Assembly (NCBI GenBank): GCA_035578905.1
Contig: JAQJVL010000001.1
Location: 6,548,488 to 6,612,487, forward strand
DNA length: 64,000 bases
Direction of reading: 5' to 3'
Source: Stictocephala bisonia
Taxonomy: Eukaryota; Arthropoda; Insecta; Hemiptera; Membracidae
The stretch's first letter is position 1. Each line of letters opens with the position of its first letter. Under the pieces are notes generated by a model. It was not told where the DNA came from, ran no database searches, and saw nothing but the letters and a program-made list of their open reading frames with translations. This document shows, in pieces, positions 33,431 to 44,353 of this stretch. A program made the translations under genes and the position numbers.

Positions 33431-34343
33431 TTGGGGCGGGGGGCCGTGCGGGTGTTGGCGTGTTCACTGTTGCCACAATGAACACGCGAGTGAAATATGA
33501 CAGCGATCAGCTGGTTCGTCACTTACTACTCGTGATTAAGTATTTTTCCAATTCCAATTTGGATTCAATTCTCCAAAAATCAATATTCATATCCTATATT
33601 ACTGTCAATTAACGATTTGAAGAGCGAAAAAAAACGTAAAAGTTGTTAGTGGCTACACTTTTAAAATTTCGATCGTTTGAATTTGTAGTTTTCTAAAGAT
33701 CATAAACTGATAAACCAAAACTCATTATTTTTACTTCATCACTTGCTAATATTTGTGCTGTACGTAATATAACAATGTGGTGATCACCTCAGGAGGTGTA
33801 TTAACCTGTATTTGCAAACATTAATTAATCAATATTAAAATTTGTAAAAATAATTTGGTCAATTAGATCAATAATTTGTTTAATATTAACTGTTAAACTA
33901 CTTTTAAATTTAAAAATAATTGTGTAGAAACCGTCATACACAAATATTAACAAAGGCATGTTTTAGTAGGTGATTGAGACAGGGGTGTTCATTCGTAGAC
34001 TGTTCAACATTTAGGCAATATTAGTAAACTCACACAAGCAAAGGCAAATTGGAACTAAAGGTATTTAACACTTAGTACCTTTAGTACACTTAGTAGGTTG
34101 TAGCCTTTGTGTGTCTGATCAAGCAGCCCTTGTCAACGTTCTTCAACTTTCAGGAAAACCACCGCCGATCATTGACCGGGCGAATTCTCAGGAAGCCGAC
34201 GACAAGCGCCCCTCAATACTAAAGCAGTAAAGAACAGACTATTGTCTTCCCCCTCTCAACGAATAAATAAATAAGTAAATTTGTCATACAACTTAACAAT
34301 ACCTTAACATTATTTTACTTATACTATCTAACAAATAGGATAT

Positions 34344-34525
34344 GGAGCGGCCGTAGCTAAGGGTATAAGTCGGTGGCTTGCCACACAGGGTTTGATTCCC
34401 GATAAGACCACAAACAGTTTTTGCTCTGCCACTCCCGTGAGAAGAAGTGGTCCCCAGGTTATGTGTTAGAGAGGGCTTCTTAGTCCTAACTTCACCTGGT
34501 GAAATGAGACATCCTTATTTAACCT
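34344..34525 (+). mobile_element. tRNA-derived SINE, copy 2
   Basis: GGCCGTAGCTAAGGGTATAA (A box), GGGTTTGATTCCCG (B box, close to GGTTCRANTCC), TTTTTGCTCTGCCACTCCCG and GTTAGAGAGGGCTTCTTAGT follow in the same order as copy 1, about 1.1 kb away. Confidence 0.82.
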
Positions 34526-37378
34526 TTATCAAACAATTAAAAAAAAATACTAGCACATCAAAATTTGCATCAGAGATGAAGAATAAACGTCTTTGATACG
34601 GTTTGAAAATTAACAAGCGCAGAGATCTCAATTCAGCCCTGATTCTGTTACCAAACATACGCTCGTTTCTCTGAGGTTAACAAGTCTTGTTGGAGCGTTG
34701 CAGCAAAATTAAATTATGGAAGTGAATTTTCCAAGATTGCTTTCTTCATCTTTTATTAAATATGCAACGTTTTGTTTATCCCTCGTGCTCTTTCAAATAT
34801 GTTTTTAGCTGTCTTGGCAGAAACTTTATAAATATTTGCAGTTCAATATTTATATTTAAACTAGCTAAACTTGGCCACGCATTGCTGTAGTTTATTCCGT
34901 AATTAATTAGTAACTGTTATTTTTTACTTAGTTATCATTACACAATAGTTGTTAGAAAAATAAAGTTTACTGTTTACTTGATTTTATCTTAAATAAACTA
35001 ACTTACAGTTGTTTTCATGAATAAAATCTGTTCACAGCAATAAAGTATACGAGGATAATTTTAAAAAATATTTATAAATATTACAGGATGTGATATGGAT
35101 TTAATATTCACATAAATCAGCTAGTCACAGTAGCGCATTTTCAGCACTGGCATTTAATCTTATTTGGGAAATGTACGTAGGTCGGGGAATGCTTGGACTC
35201 CATATTCCCGTTTGCAATTTTAGGAACTAAATATACAAAAACACTTATGTTTATAAATGTAATGTTGTGTAAATTGTTCAACTGAATCCATTCACTTCTT
35301 TTTCAGATCTGTGTACACAAACATATACTAGTTGTTTTCCCGTGCCTTGCTATGGTATGAACATATAAACAGTAGTGTTTAACCCCGTCACTCCCAGCGC
35401 TCGTGAGGGAAGTTCGGTCTGCAGCCTCGCTTGAGAACTCTGCCTTTAGCCCGTTTGTGCAACTCGGCCTGCGGCATTGTAGGGAAGCTCGGCCTACGGC
35501 CTCGCCAAGACACTGTACAGTCCCATTTGTGGATCTCGGCCTATGGCATCATGAGGCATTTGGACTTTAACGCTTAGAATTTTGGGTTTTAAAGAAGTAG
35601 AGTCCAAAAACATAGTCTTTTATAAAAGCTGATGGTATATTAGGAATCGAGAGAAAACCCCATTTAAACTGATAGCTCTCTTGGGTGTGTTTCGAAAGTT
35701 TTAAGTTCATTTATTTGTTTGTTTTTTTTTTTGTGTTTTTTTTTTTTTTTTTTACATCTGATTATAGTTTAAATAAATAAAATAACTCCGTAAGAATAAT
35801 ATTCTTTGAAGGCCAGTGGGGTGGAGCCCTAGAGTCGGATGGGAATAAAAACACACCAGAAACCTCCGCGGGAGTGAACTATACAACTTTTAACTCATAT
35901 GATGAACGAGGTTATAATATAAATAGAATTGACATAATTGCATTGCATTCAGTCAAAAGTCAGTATACTGTATGACAGGTTGGTAAATATCTTAATATAA
36001 CATTATTTTATATTATTGTAGTTTTTTGTTTATTATGCTAACCACAAAACTGGAAAAGTGGTTAGCTCTAGTTCCTATGAATTCAAAATGTATGTACATG
36101 TAATATTGTGAAAGGTTGATGGAACAAATAAATATTATTATTATTGTTATTTTATAAACCAACATTTCATAAAGCATAATAATTTTAATAATTTTTGACT
36201 AAATACAAAAGTCTAATTCATTTATCACTTTATTACCAATAAATAAAATACAAACGAATACAATATTTATGTAAACGAATACAAATAAGTCGCAGAAACA
36301 TTTACATCACATGTTTTAAATTTTCCTTTCATTTGTTTTGTTACTAAACAAATCAAACTAAAACTCCTTGGTTAGTTTTCCAAAATTATCCAATATCCTC
36401 GTTTTTTTTTTTTTTTCATTTTTCTTTCTTGAAGAATATTCTACGAAAAATTAGGAAACTTTTAAAGAAAATCTTTTAAGTCGTTGTTAAGTTATGGAAT
36501 GATAACGAATTTCAGATAATCATTTTTATACATTAAGAAGATTATATACATAACATATTTAATATTTATTTATATTAATAATATTTATATTTAAAATATT
36601 TTATATAAACGTCTATATTAAATTTATGCTTTCATTTAGTTGTAAGTTTTTGTTTTAGGATCTCAAAGTTTGGTATTTTAGTCCATCTAATGTCAAACGT
36701 TGGCTTTTGATTTGACGTCCTAGAAACCAAGAGGGGTTGGTTACAAATTTGTATCCTAAAAAAATACATTTTGTCTTCATATAAAGGAACATTATGCAAG
36801 GATGTAGACTGCAGTAGACCGCCTAGATTATAAGCCAGCTATAAACTGTCCAGTGAAGGATGTTTTGTTTATTTACCTGCGTTAGCGATCCCTACCAGAC
36901 ACGATGGCTAGTCATTCGAAGCAATCATTGTATTTTTTTATTATTGTATATTCTTGAGGAATAAATAAAATCTTATTCTTATAATTTTATTTATAAAAGA
37001 ACGCCCCTGAAAATGAAACGATAATGTTTCTTCCTCAACTCTCGAATTATACCTAAACCAGTTATCAAGCATTTTCACATGCGTACATTCCTGTTCAACA
37101 GAGTCGTTTTCTGATTGTTTTCTTTTTGAAGTGTCCTAACCAAGAATAAATAGGATGGTAGAATCTATGGAAATTTGAATAACTACATATCAGCTAGATA
37201 CGCAGGTTGCTTAGTAAACAACGGGCAATTGACACTTTAGGAAAGATTAAGCATAATTTTTAACTAAGGCTAGCCTCACATTCACTATAAATTGATTATC
37301 TACATTCAATTATACTTAAAGGTATTAATAATACATATCAAATAGTTTTTTAATTAGCATAATACGTGTTGGTACATA
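34526..37378. other. Long intron stretch; small GC-rich repeat at 35380-35560
   Basis: Mostly AT-rich with poly-T runs at about 35716-35751 and 36401-36416. The patch 35380-35560 contains repeated AAGCTCGGCCTACGGCCTCG, CAACTCGGCCTGCGGCATTG and GATCTCGGCCTATGGCATCA words at about 50-60-bp spacing. No coding sequence is seen. Confidence 0.5.
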
Positions 37379-37660
37379 TACAGTACAAGTAAACGTCACA
37401 CAACACAAATTTATTACAATATAAGCACAAAATGTACAAATATTATGGTGATCGATTTCGGTGAACCACGCTCACCTTCCTCAGACCAGAGGGATTTTTT
37501 TTTTTTTTACACAAAAGAAGGTGGCCCTCTTGTGATACTTTTGTGAATCATTCTGGTCTGAAGAACTATATGGTTCACCGAAGTCGATCACCATAATATT
37601 TGTGCATTTTGTGCTTATATTGTAATAAATTTTTGTTGTGTGACGATTATTTGTACTGTA
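37379..37660. mobile_element. Complete foldback MITE, family 3
   Basis: TACAGTACAAGTAAACGTCA, CACAACACAAATTTATTACA, ATATAAGCACAAAATGTACA and TATGGTGATCGATTTCGGTG on the left are mirrored on the right by CACCGAAGTCGATCACCATA, TTTGTGCATTTTGTGCTTAT and TTTGTTGTGTGACGATTATT, ending TTTGTACTGTA. The arms are about 90 bp and the spacer about 100. Related pieces lie at 18690-18790 and 58632-58780. Confidence 0.88.
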
Positions 37661-37715
37661 ATATATATATCATCAAATCACTTTGAAAAATAAAAGCTAT
37701 AGTAAAGTAGTAGTC

Positions 37716-37825
<110 letters not shown>

Positions 37826-38045
37826 TGTTATTAAGGAGAGACCGATCTTCTCTTTAACCTTACTCTGCCCATTCCCCATAGACTATTTATATGTGTGGGG
37901 AACTTATCAGACAGAGTAAGGAGGTGAACCAGTACAATACGAGGTGAATATTACTGATAAAAATTAACAGTCAAGGCCAGGAATCCAACCTGCACTATCT
38001 CTATAAATAGGACGCCTTGGACCACTCGGCCACTGGCTGTCCATA
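37826..38045 (-). mobile_element. tRNA-derived SINE, second family, copy 1
   Basis: On the minus strand, CCGAGTGGTCCAAGGCGTCC is a tRNA-like A-box region and GTGCAGGTTGGATTCCTGG a B box. The body, read on the + strand, has CTCTTTAACCTTACTCTGCC, GGGGAACTTATCAGACAGAG and ACGAGGTGAATATTACTGAT. It shares these with 48189-48385. Confidence 0.82.
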
Positions 38046-38242
38046 TGGACCTGATCAGTTACAAAACAGTGACATTAATAGTTTATTTCTTCTAATTTGA
38101 AGTCATTAAAATTATTTTACGTTTGAGTAACATTTTTTCAAGTAATCTAGCAAATGAATAAAAGTTAATTCGAATTTATGCTGTTTTCAAATAAATATTC
38201 AATGTTAGTTCTCTAAACATGTTCTAAATAATAAAACACATA

Positions 38243-38872
38243 CACTACTCAACACTCGAAGTGGAACGCCTACATTTTTAGTGATAATTTAGTTCTCATG
38301 CTTTTCCTTTTTAATCTGTGGATTTTTTTACTTTTTGGCGTTTCCCTTGAATTACCTAATATACACAAGAGGAGTTTGGCCACTTAAGGCTTTTTAAGCA
38401 AAATTACTTAACAAACCAAATTAAATACAGTGTAATAATAACTAAAAGTATTATGATAGCTTACAGAAAATTGCTGTTTTATATCTTAGTTGATTTCAGT
38501 ACTAAGGAGTAGTGAACTATCCTCCTCACCTTTTTACTTCATGCCATTTTCTTAGCATAGAGTTTACATTGTCCAGAACCACTTCTCGATGAATGCGACG
38601 CCATTCTTTGCTCTTCAAACAGGCCATAGCAGCCTGTCGAAGCTCTTCAAACTTGTCAAGGGTAACAGCACGGCCCCTGATTTCCTTCAAGACAATCACA
38701 TAAGTTTTGAATAGGATAAAGATCTGGTGATTGTGCAGGCCACAGCATACGGTGTATTGCATGATAGTAAAAAAAGATTATCACCCTTTAGCTATGGTGG
38801 AGTGCACTTTCATCAACGTATGTGAGCTCTTGTTCAGATATTATAGTGTTCCACTTTGAGTGTTGAGCAGTG
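38243..38872 (-). mobile_element. Internally deleted Tc1-like element
   Basis: Inverted ends CACTACTCAACACTCGAAGT / ACTTTGAGTGTTGAGCAGTG are flanked by TA on both sides (38241-38242 and 38873-38874), the Tc1/mariner target duplication. The minus strand retains MLWPAQSPDLYPIQNLCDCL, the Tc1 SPDLNPIENLW block with the catalytic E replaced by Q, then in another frame VTLDKFEELRQAAMACLKSK and VLDNVNSMLRKWHEVKR, resembling the Tc1 C-terminus. About two thirds of a normal 1.6-kb element are missing. Confidence 0.82.
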
Positions 38873-39880
38873 TATACTCTGCATTACACTTTCCCTTCAC
38901 ACAACCCTATAACCTGCTGTTCCTACCGTTAGCTAGATTGAGCCACCCACCTAGTGTTAAAACAAGGAAGTGTTATAACACGACAATCTTCAGAGTGTTA
39001 CTAAAGTCTTTGGGTTTATAAATTATAAAATAATATAGCTAAGAGGGGATAAATTCTAACAATACAGTTTTCTAAGGTCATCTTGCCTTAGATGATTATT
39101 GTTTAGTACTGGTTAAAACAAGATAATTATTTGACAAGTTAATATAAGATTACTTATTAATAGGGCAGTACACAATATGTACTTCCCTATCAAGTAATCT
39201 TAATTGGGAAGTACCTATTAGGATTACTTGAAACATTAAAATTTGAAATTTTCAGTACTTTCCAATCCTTATAAAATATTGATATCTAAATAAATTGTCC
39301 TTATGTTTTTGAGTTAAATAGTTCTTTAACTTATCATTACTTTAAATGTGTCGATGAATAAACAGGACATGAAACATTGTCGCTGTTAACCTTTTACCAT
39401 TGACGAAAAAGGAATAATTAAAAATGCATACGTATATCTTTGTACTAATTAACAGTAATTAATTAATTGTTTATATGTATTATATTGCACTGATATTTGG
39501 CTTGGTTTCAATGTATTATTGTTTGGCTTCATCTTCCATTTTCCAGTTCATTCAGTTTTCTAATAATTGAAATATATGAAAGAGACCACTAAGCCTATGG
39601 TTTTATAAGTTATCTTTAAGGTTATAATAACTTTAAAAATTGTATAGTTTCATGGCTGTCGTATTTCCGATAGTACATTTTCGAACTCTATTATCATCAT
39701 TCATAATAATATTTATCAACATTCCATATGAATTTTAAAACCTAATTATCATAAATTAAAATGCATCACGGAAAATGTCATTAGTTTATAAATATATATA
39801 GACCGTTGCAGATTTATCTAAATAAAGAAAAATACCAATTACTCTTAACGTTTCTACTGTGTTGACTGACAAGCTTTAAC
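38873..39880. other. AT-rich intron sequence without a recognisable element
   Basis: Short near-duplicated words around 39160-39235 (AGTACTTCCC, GATTACTT) suggest a small inverted repeat but no element is supported. Confidence 0.4.
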
Positions 39881-40213
39881 GGATCTTTTCCGTTAATTCA
39901 CTACCACTACAGTTTTTTTTATTAATTCACTACCACTTTATTAAATTCTTTTGCTCTAAACCCTGTTTCCCAATCATTTTTATGCCCACTGTGGTATTCC
40001 TTATCCGCTAGGAATCCGATATCGCTGGCCTTATCTTATCGCTTTCCAAGAACTTACACACGAAGGGGTCATACGGTGGTAAGTCAATCATTGGATTTAC
40101 CTGTTTGTGATCAACTTCAATAGCCACCTACCTGACCTGACCTGACCTGATCTAACCTAACCTAACCGTAATCGCGATAAGAAAGTAGTGGTAGTGAATT
40201 AATGGGAAAGGTC
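39881..40213 (-). mobile_element. MITE copy C, with broken ORF and TTAGG-like repeats
   Basis: The ends are GGATCTTTTCCGTTAATTCA and its near complement at 40190-40213. The terminal motif is doubled at the left end. The minus-strand frame reads VDHKQVNPMIDLPPYDPF, KFLESDKIRPAISDS then a stop, then IRNTTVGIKMIG. Beside it lies a run of CCTGA/CCTAA units (40128-40165), that is TTAGG-like on the minus strand. Confidence 0.87.
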
Positions 40214-40691
40214 AGGATTTGTAATATTAAGCTGTGAAATGTATATCCATTGTGTACAAGGTTGGCTAAACGTTTACAAATAAAAAGCTCAACAATCACA
40301 AATTCTCAAACTATAAGGCTTTGGGTCATAAAAGCACAGATAGACTTTAAATGCTAAGAGGTTATTTTTAACAATTTAAGTGTTAAATGTGAAGAAAAAT
40401 AACAAATGTCATGATTGTTTATGCTGGTACACGAATCATGCAGGTGTGGAAGTGCAGTGGTGCTCTTTAATATTTGTCTCTATTCCTGACAAACTGTAAA
40501 ATCTTAATACTTTTTACAGTTATGAAAATCTTAGTAAATGTAAATAATACTTTTTAAAATGTTATGAACTATTTTTGTTTCAAAAACACTAGAATTGTTT
40601 ACTAACACTGAAATAAGTAAACTAAAAATTTAATCAAATCTAAACTCATAAATATAATAAGACATGTTTTACACCACACAACATTTTTTAG
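40214..40691. other. Intron end before the third receptor exon
   Basis: AT-rich. The TTTTTTAG acceptor of the next exon is at its end. Confidence 0.5.
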
Positions 40692-40807
40692 GTGGACCTT
40701 CGACACGTGGATGAAGTGAAGGACTCTAACATCGTCGAGATCGGTGTCGACCTCTCGGAGTTCTACACTTCAGTTGAATGGGATATCCTGGAAGTCCCTG
40801 CTGTGAG
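40692..40807 (+). CDS. nAChRalpha: nAChR alpha exon: loop F region to pre-loop C
   Basis: Acceptor ATTTTTTAG ends at 40691; donor GTGATG begins at 40808. The exon starts in phase 0 and reads VDLRHVDEVKDSNIVEIGVD, then LSEFYTSVEWDILEVPAV, leaving AG for R completed by the next exon. This is extracellular domain beta strands 8-9 with the loop F contribution of the complementary face and the strongly conserved SVEWDI block. There is no stop or frameshift. It sits after a 17.4-kb intron full of repeats. Confidence 0.96.
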
Positions 40808-41119
40808 GTGATGTATTCAAATAAATTTTTCAAATATGTCAAGGTATAGTTGTTGCCAGTAGATTAGAATTATATTATAGGAAGTATAAAACATATACAA
40901 TTATAGTTTTAATACATGCAAAAAGTGTAAGTTTATGAACTATACGACCATCTCAAGGGTTTTGTTAAATAAGCGATAAATATCTCGTAATAAATTACAT
41001 ATTGCTGATATTTCTTACTGGATCATCGTGGGGAGCTAACGTAAAAGTTCTGCTCAGTACACCTTTATTCCATGTTTACACCACTATTGAAAACTGTGTT
41101 CGCGTGTGGCTTAACAGTA

Positions 41120-41240
41120 CACATGTACGAGAGGTTGATGTCCAATGAACAGAGAGATAAGGGTTATCGGAGGTTCCTCCATTGCAACCTCTCTACTTTG
41201 TCTTCCAGTGCTGTGCTACAGCTCTTTTGGATATAAGACA
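41120..41240. mobile_element. Fragment of MITE family 2
   Basis: CATTGCAACCTCTCTACTTT followed by GTCTTCCAGTGCTGTGCTA corresponds to the right end of 17557-17822 (GATGCAACCTCTCTTTCTTT, CTGCACTGTGCTGTC). Confidence 0.4.
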
Positions 41241-41710
41241 CATTGAGGTTAACTAGAGTTATATTGTTATATCCAACGATCCTATCTACTCCAAATCCCC
41301 CATTTTGCAAGGTACTCCACAACGAGAAAGATACAGGCTAAATCTATAAAAGCACTTCTTCAACTAGCTCACCAGTAAATTTCGCCGAATTTTCACCAAC
41401 AACCAACTCGAAAGGTTAACTAGAGATATGGTTTACGGTCAAAACAAATGTCTGAAATCAGACCTTATAATTTACATCGGTGGATGAACCTTCCTCGTAA
41501 GGAATGGGCCATGATGAGTCGCTTTCATGGCTTTCGTGACTTCGTACCCAGGTATGGGAAGATGAAACTACTACAAATATTAGCAGGGCAATGATCAGTC
41601 ATGTGATTGTGAAACTAAAATTCTGGTGGAGATACGATTTTGCTTGATTGAGAAAATTTAACTTGATTTTATGGTCGAAAAACCAGAATCAGATTATCAC
41701 AAGATTTTCC

Positions 41711-41754
41711 GGTAAATTCCAGCCCCTTTCTTAAAAAGGGGACTGGAATTTACC
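41711..41754. repeat. 44-base hairpin with one bulge
   Basis: GGTAAATTCCAG and CTGGAATTTACC pair fully, continuing inward with CCCCTTT and AAAGGGG apart from a single unpaired A; the loop is CTTAA. Confidence 0.93.
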
Positions 41755-42087
41755 CCCCAGGTTAGGTATGATTTTAAATTATATTATTATTTATTCATGA
41801 AATGAAAATCTTCTATAAGTCTTGGATATACTACTAAACATATTTTATAGATGATTTTTAAAAGTAATAAACAAAATTTGATATGGTTAACAATATAATA
41901 TCGCCATTAAATCCTACATCTTAGTTAGCTGTCATTCAATGCTCACCCCAAAATTGTCTTTAATACAAATATAAAATTAGTAGAAAGTAAATTGAAACAC
42001 ATTAAAGTTATGATTTAGTTATGGGGTGGGACTTCTTTAATTACATCGGTTGTCTGTTAAAAACCATTTTTAAGTAAATGTTTAATA

Positions 42088-42637
42088 TACAGGATGTCCC
42101 ACAATCATTTGAACAAACTTTGCGACATTGTTATGCAGGTTACTAACAAACGGTACAGATTAACATGTGTCCTACCTCAATCGGTTTTCTATCAGTGCTC
42201 CTCTATGTGATTTGTACATAAATCTAATTATCTCAAAAACGGTTTAAGATACTGACGACTTTTATCTTTAGTAAGAATATTTACCTATATATTATACATT
42301 AAATGAACGTTTTCTCGAAAATTTTGTTTAAAAATAACTAGAGTTAAAAGACGTAATTATTAAATAAGTAAAAAGCAATGTAATGACATCGTTGCAATTT
42401 TCGAACGGATTTTCCAAAAAAAACAAACAATTTTTGGTAAATTGTAACCTATTTATATAAATATTCTTACCGAGTTTCATTATTTGATCTTAAACTGTTT
42501 TTGAAATATTAAGTTTTTTAATAATATACAGACAGACAGATAGAAACCCATTCAAAATAGGACATTTGTTATGCTGTAATATTTACCTAGTGAACAATGT
42601 GGCAATATTTGATCAAATAGTAGCCGGATATCCTGTA
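42088..42637. mobile_element. Foldback element, 550 bp
   Basis: The ends are TACAGGATGTCCCAC and, mirrored, ATATCCTGTA. Internal arms pair: TCTCAAAAACGGTTTAAGAT near 42230 with ATCTTAAACTGTTTTTGA near 42487; AGTAAGAATATTTACCTATA near 42270 with TATATAAATATTCTTACCGA near 42453. It lies 100 bp before the fourth receptor exon. A half copy is at 13990-14335. Confidence 0.75.
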
Positions 42638-42737
42638 TGTAGCCTCTAATTGAATTGCTAATAATACCAAAATAATTATGGGGATCGATGATCTTAACGT
42701 GGGGATTTGTTTTGATGGATCTGTGATACCTTTGCAG

Positions 42738-42906
42738 GCATGAGAAGTTCTACACATGCTGTGACGAGCCGTACCTAGACATCACATTCAACATCACGAT
42801 GAGACGCAAGACTCTGTTCTACACCGTCAACCTCATCATTCCTTGTATGGGGATCTCCTTCCTCACCGTACTTGTCTTCTACTTGCCTTCCGACAGCGGG
42901 GAAAAG
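42738..42906 (+). CDS. nAChRalpha: nAChR alpha exon: vicinal cysteines and TM1
   Basis: Acceptor TTTGCAG ends at 42737; donor GTACAT begins at 42907. G completes R, then [17 protein letters not shown] carries loop C with the adjacent cysteines diagnostic of alpha subunits. Next [20 protein letters not shown] leads into TM1 with its conserved proline and cysteine, then [19 protein letters not shown] ends at the intracellular mouth of the pore. The NIT sequon is a possible glycosylation site. The exon ends in phase 0 at the lysine of GEK, exactly before TM2. Confidence 0.98.
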
Positions 42907-43892
42907 GTACATACAATCAACAAGACAAACACTTATCACCTGTATCCTGTAAAAATTATTTGTCTTCAATATTATAGTAAATACTAAGCAAAAATCAATT
43001 TCTTTATTGATTGTTTTGTACATAAAATATGCTACAAGTAGTCTTTTTTATTTATTCCTCTAGCATATGGCTATTTCAGGAAAAATATTGATTGATAGTG
43101 ATTCTTATGAAAAAAAGATTGATAATGTTTTACAATATGAAACACATTTCCATCTATTTAACATAATATAATTTAATATTTAATGTAATATAACATAGTA
43201 AAATATAATACAACGTAATATAAATACTTAGGCAACTATAAATATTAAGGAAAATTAACCAAAGTAAACGTTTAACAAAACAAGAAAGAGACAAATCATT
43301 ATCAACAATGAACTATAGATTAATCTGCAATGAAACGTCATTGCAGATTAAGAATAGATAGAATAGATAGATTAAGAATAGATAGATTAAGAATAGATAG
43401 AAAGTCACAACAGCAATTTGAGGCACAGAAAGGTACAGAATGTGAAAGTTGAGTGTGAATATATAGACTATATGCGAGGTATATTTTGGACGGAACTGAC
43501 ATTACAAGGATAGGGCTGAAAGAAACAACAATTCTGTCTAATTTTTGTCCTCCGCTATAATTGTAATAAAATAAATATAATAATGATATATAATATAGTA
43601 ATAATAAGTAGATAAGAGAACTATACCATTAAGAGTATTTTGAGAAGCAGAGCAACAATGGAGATCCCAGAGAATAAAGGAAAACTGAAGAGGGACAAAC
43701 TCATAGTATTTTTTTAATTTGATAATTATGGAGTATTTGACTATTAAATTATTAAAGAGTAGGAAAGCATCGTCTGACATTTTCCATTATTTCTTAAATA
43801 AAATCTACACGACGATTCGACTATCCAGGCCTTTTACAATTATTAAATCCAAATTCAACTAATTGACCTATGACATAGTAGTAGTTTCACTA
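42907..43892. other. Intron; small hairpin and 15-bp repeats at 43320-43402
   Basis: AT-rich. TTAATCTGCAATGA (43320-43333) and TCATTGCAGATTAA (43338-43351) form a perfect 14-bp stem with a 4-base loop, followed by about three GAATAGATAGATTAA units to 43402. Nothing else is supported. Confidence 0.8.
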
Positions 43893-44353
43893 AAGAGTCC
43901 TACACACGTCCCGATCTGTCGGCCCGACTAGGTCGGCCCTTATGGTCGGGACGTGTGTAGCGCGGTAGGATCATTATTTCTGTCGGACCAAACCTAAGGG
44001 CGGTCGGGTCGGGTGAACCATCCCCGACAAGTTGGTACGTGTGTAGCGCTGTCGGCCCGACTTGTGATTGATTGACTCTCTCTTACAATGTCTTGTGCTA
44101 ACTAAACAGAAAAAGTTGTGATCATAGAGTTAATTGAGTTTTGGAAGGAATTCTGGTGTTTGTGGGATCTAGAAGATAAAAATTACTCTAACCGAGACTC
44201 TAGCCATAACTGGAAATTATAGAAAACACTTGTTCTAGACTTTTCTTATGGTTTGGTCGGCCCTTATGGTCGGAGCGTGTGTAGGGAACACCCCGACACG
44301 ACAGCTAGGACCAACTTGTCGGGTAGGGCAGTCGTGTCGGCCCGTGCGTAGGC
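43893..44353. mobile_element. Harbinger-like element with GC-rich inverted ends
   Basis: The left end TCCTACACACGTCCCGATCT and the right end, read in reverse, GGCCTACGCACGGGCCGACA are similar inverted repeats; GTCGGCCCTTATGGTCGG is present near both ends (43931 and 44258). The ends are GC-rich and the 200-bp centre AT-rich. The centre carries a MADF-like fragment, a domain carried by the second protein of many PIF/Harbinger transposons. The target duplication is not clear. Confidence 0.6.
44088..44222 (+). pseudogene. MADF-like domain fragment
   Basis: After ATG TCT TGT GCT AAC there is an in-frame TAA, then the frame continues TEKVVIIELIEFWKEFW, then CLWDLEDKNYSNRDSSHNW, KL and a stop. The hydrophobic helix, W/LWD and Y-NR pattern is that of the first part of a MADF (Myb/SANT-like) DNA-binding domain; the rest of the roughly 85-residue domain is missing. 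Its position between the inverted ends of a Harbinger-like element suggests an internally deleted transposon gene rather than a host gene. Confidence 0.55.

Noticed and set aside
33343..33612. 89-codon + strand frame
   Set aside because: Its first part is SINE sequence that is repeated at 34344-34525, where the frame is not kept.
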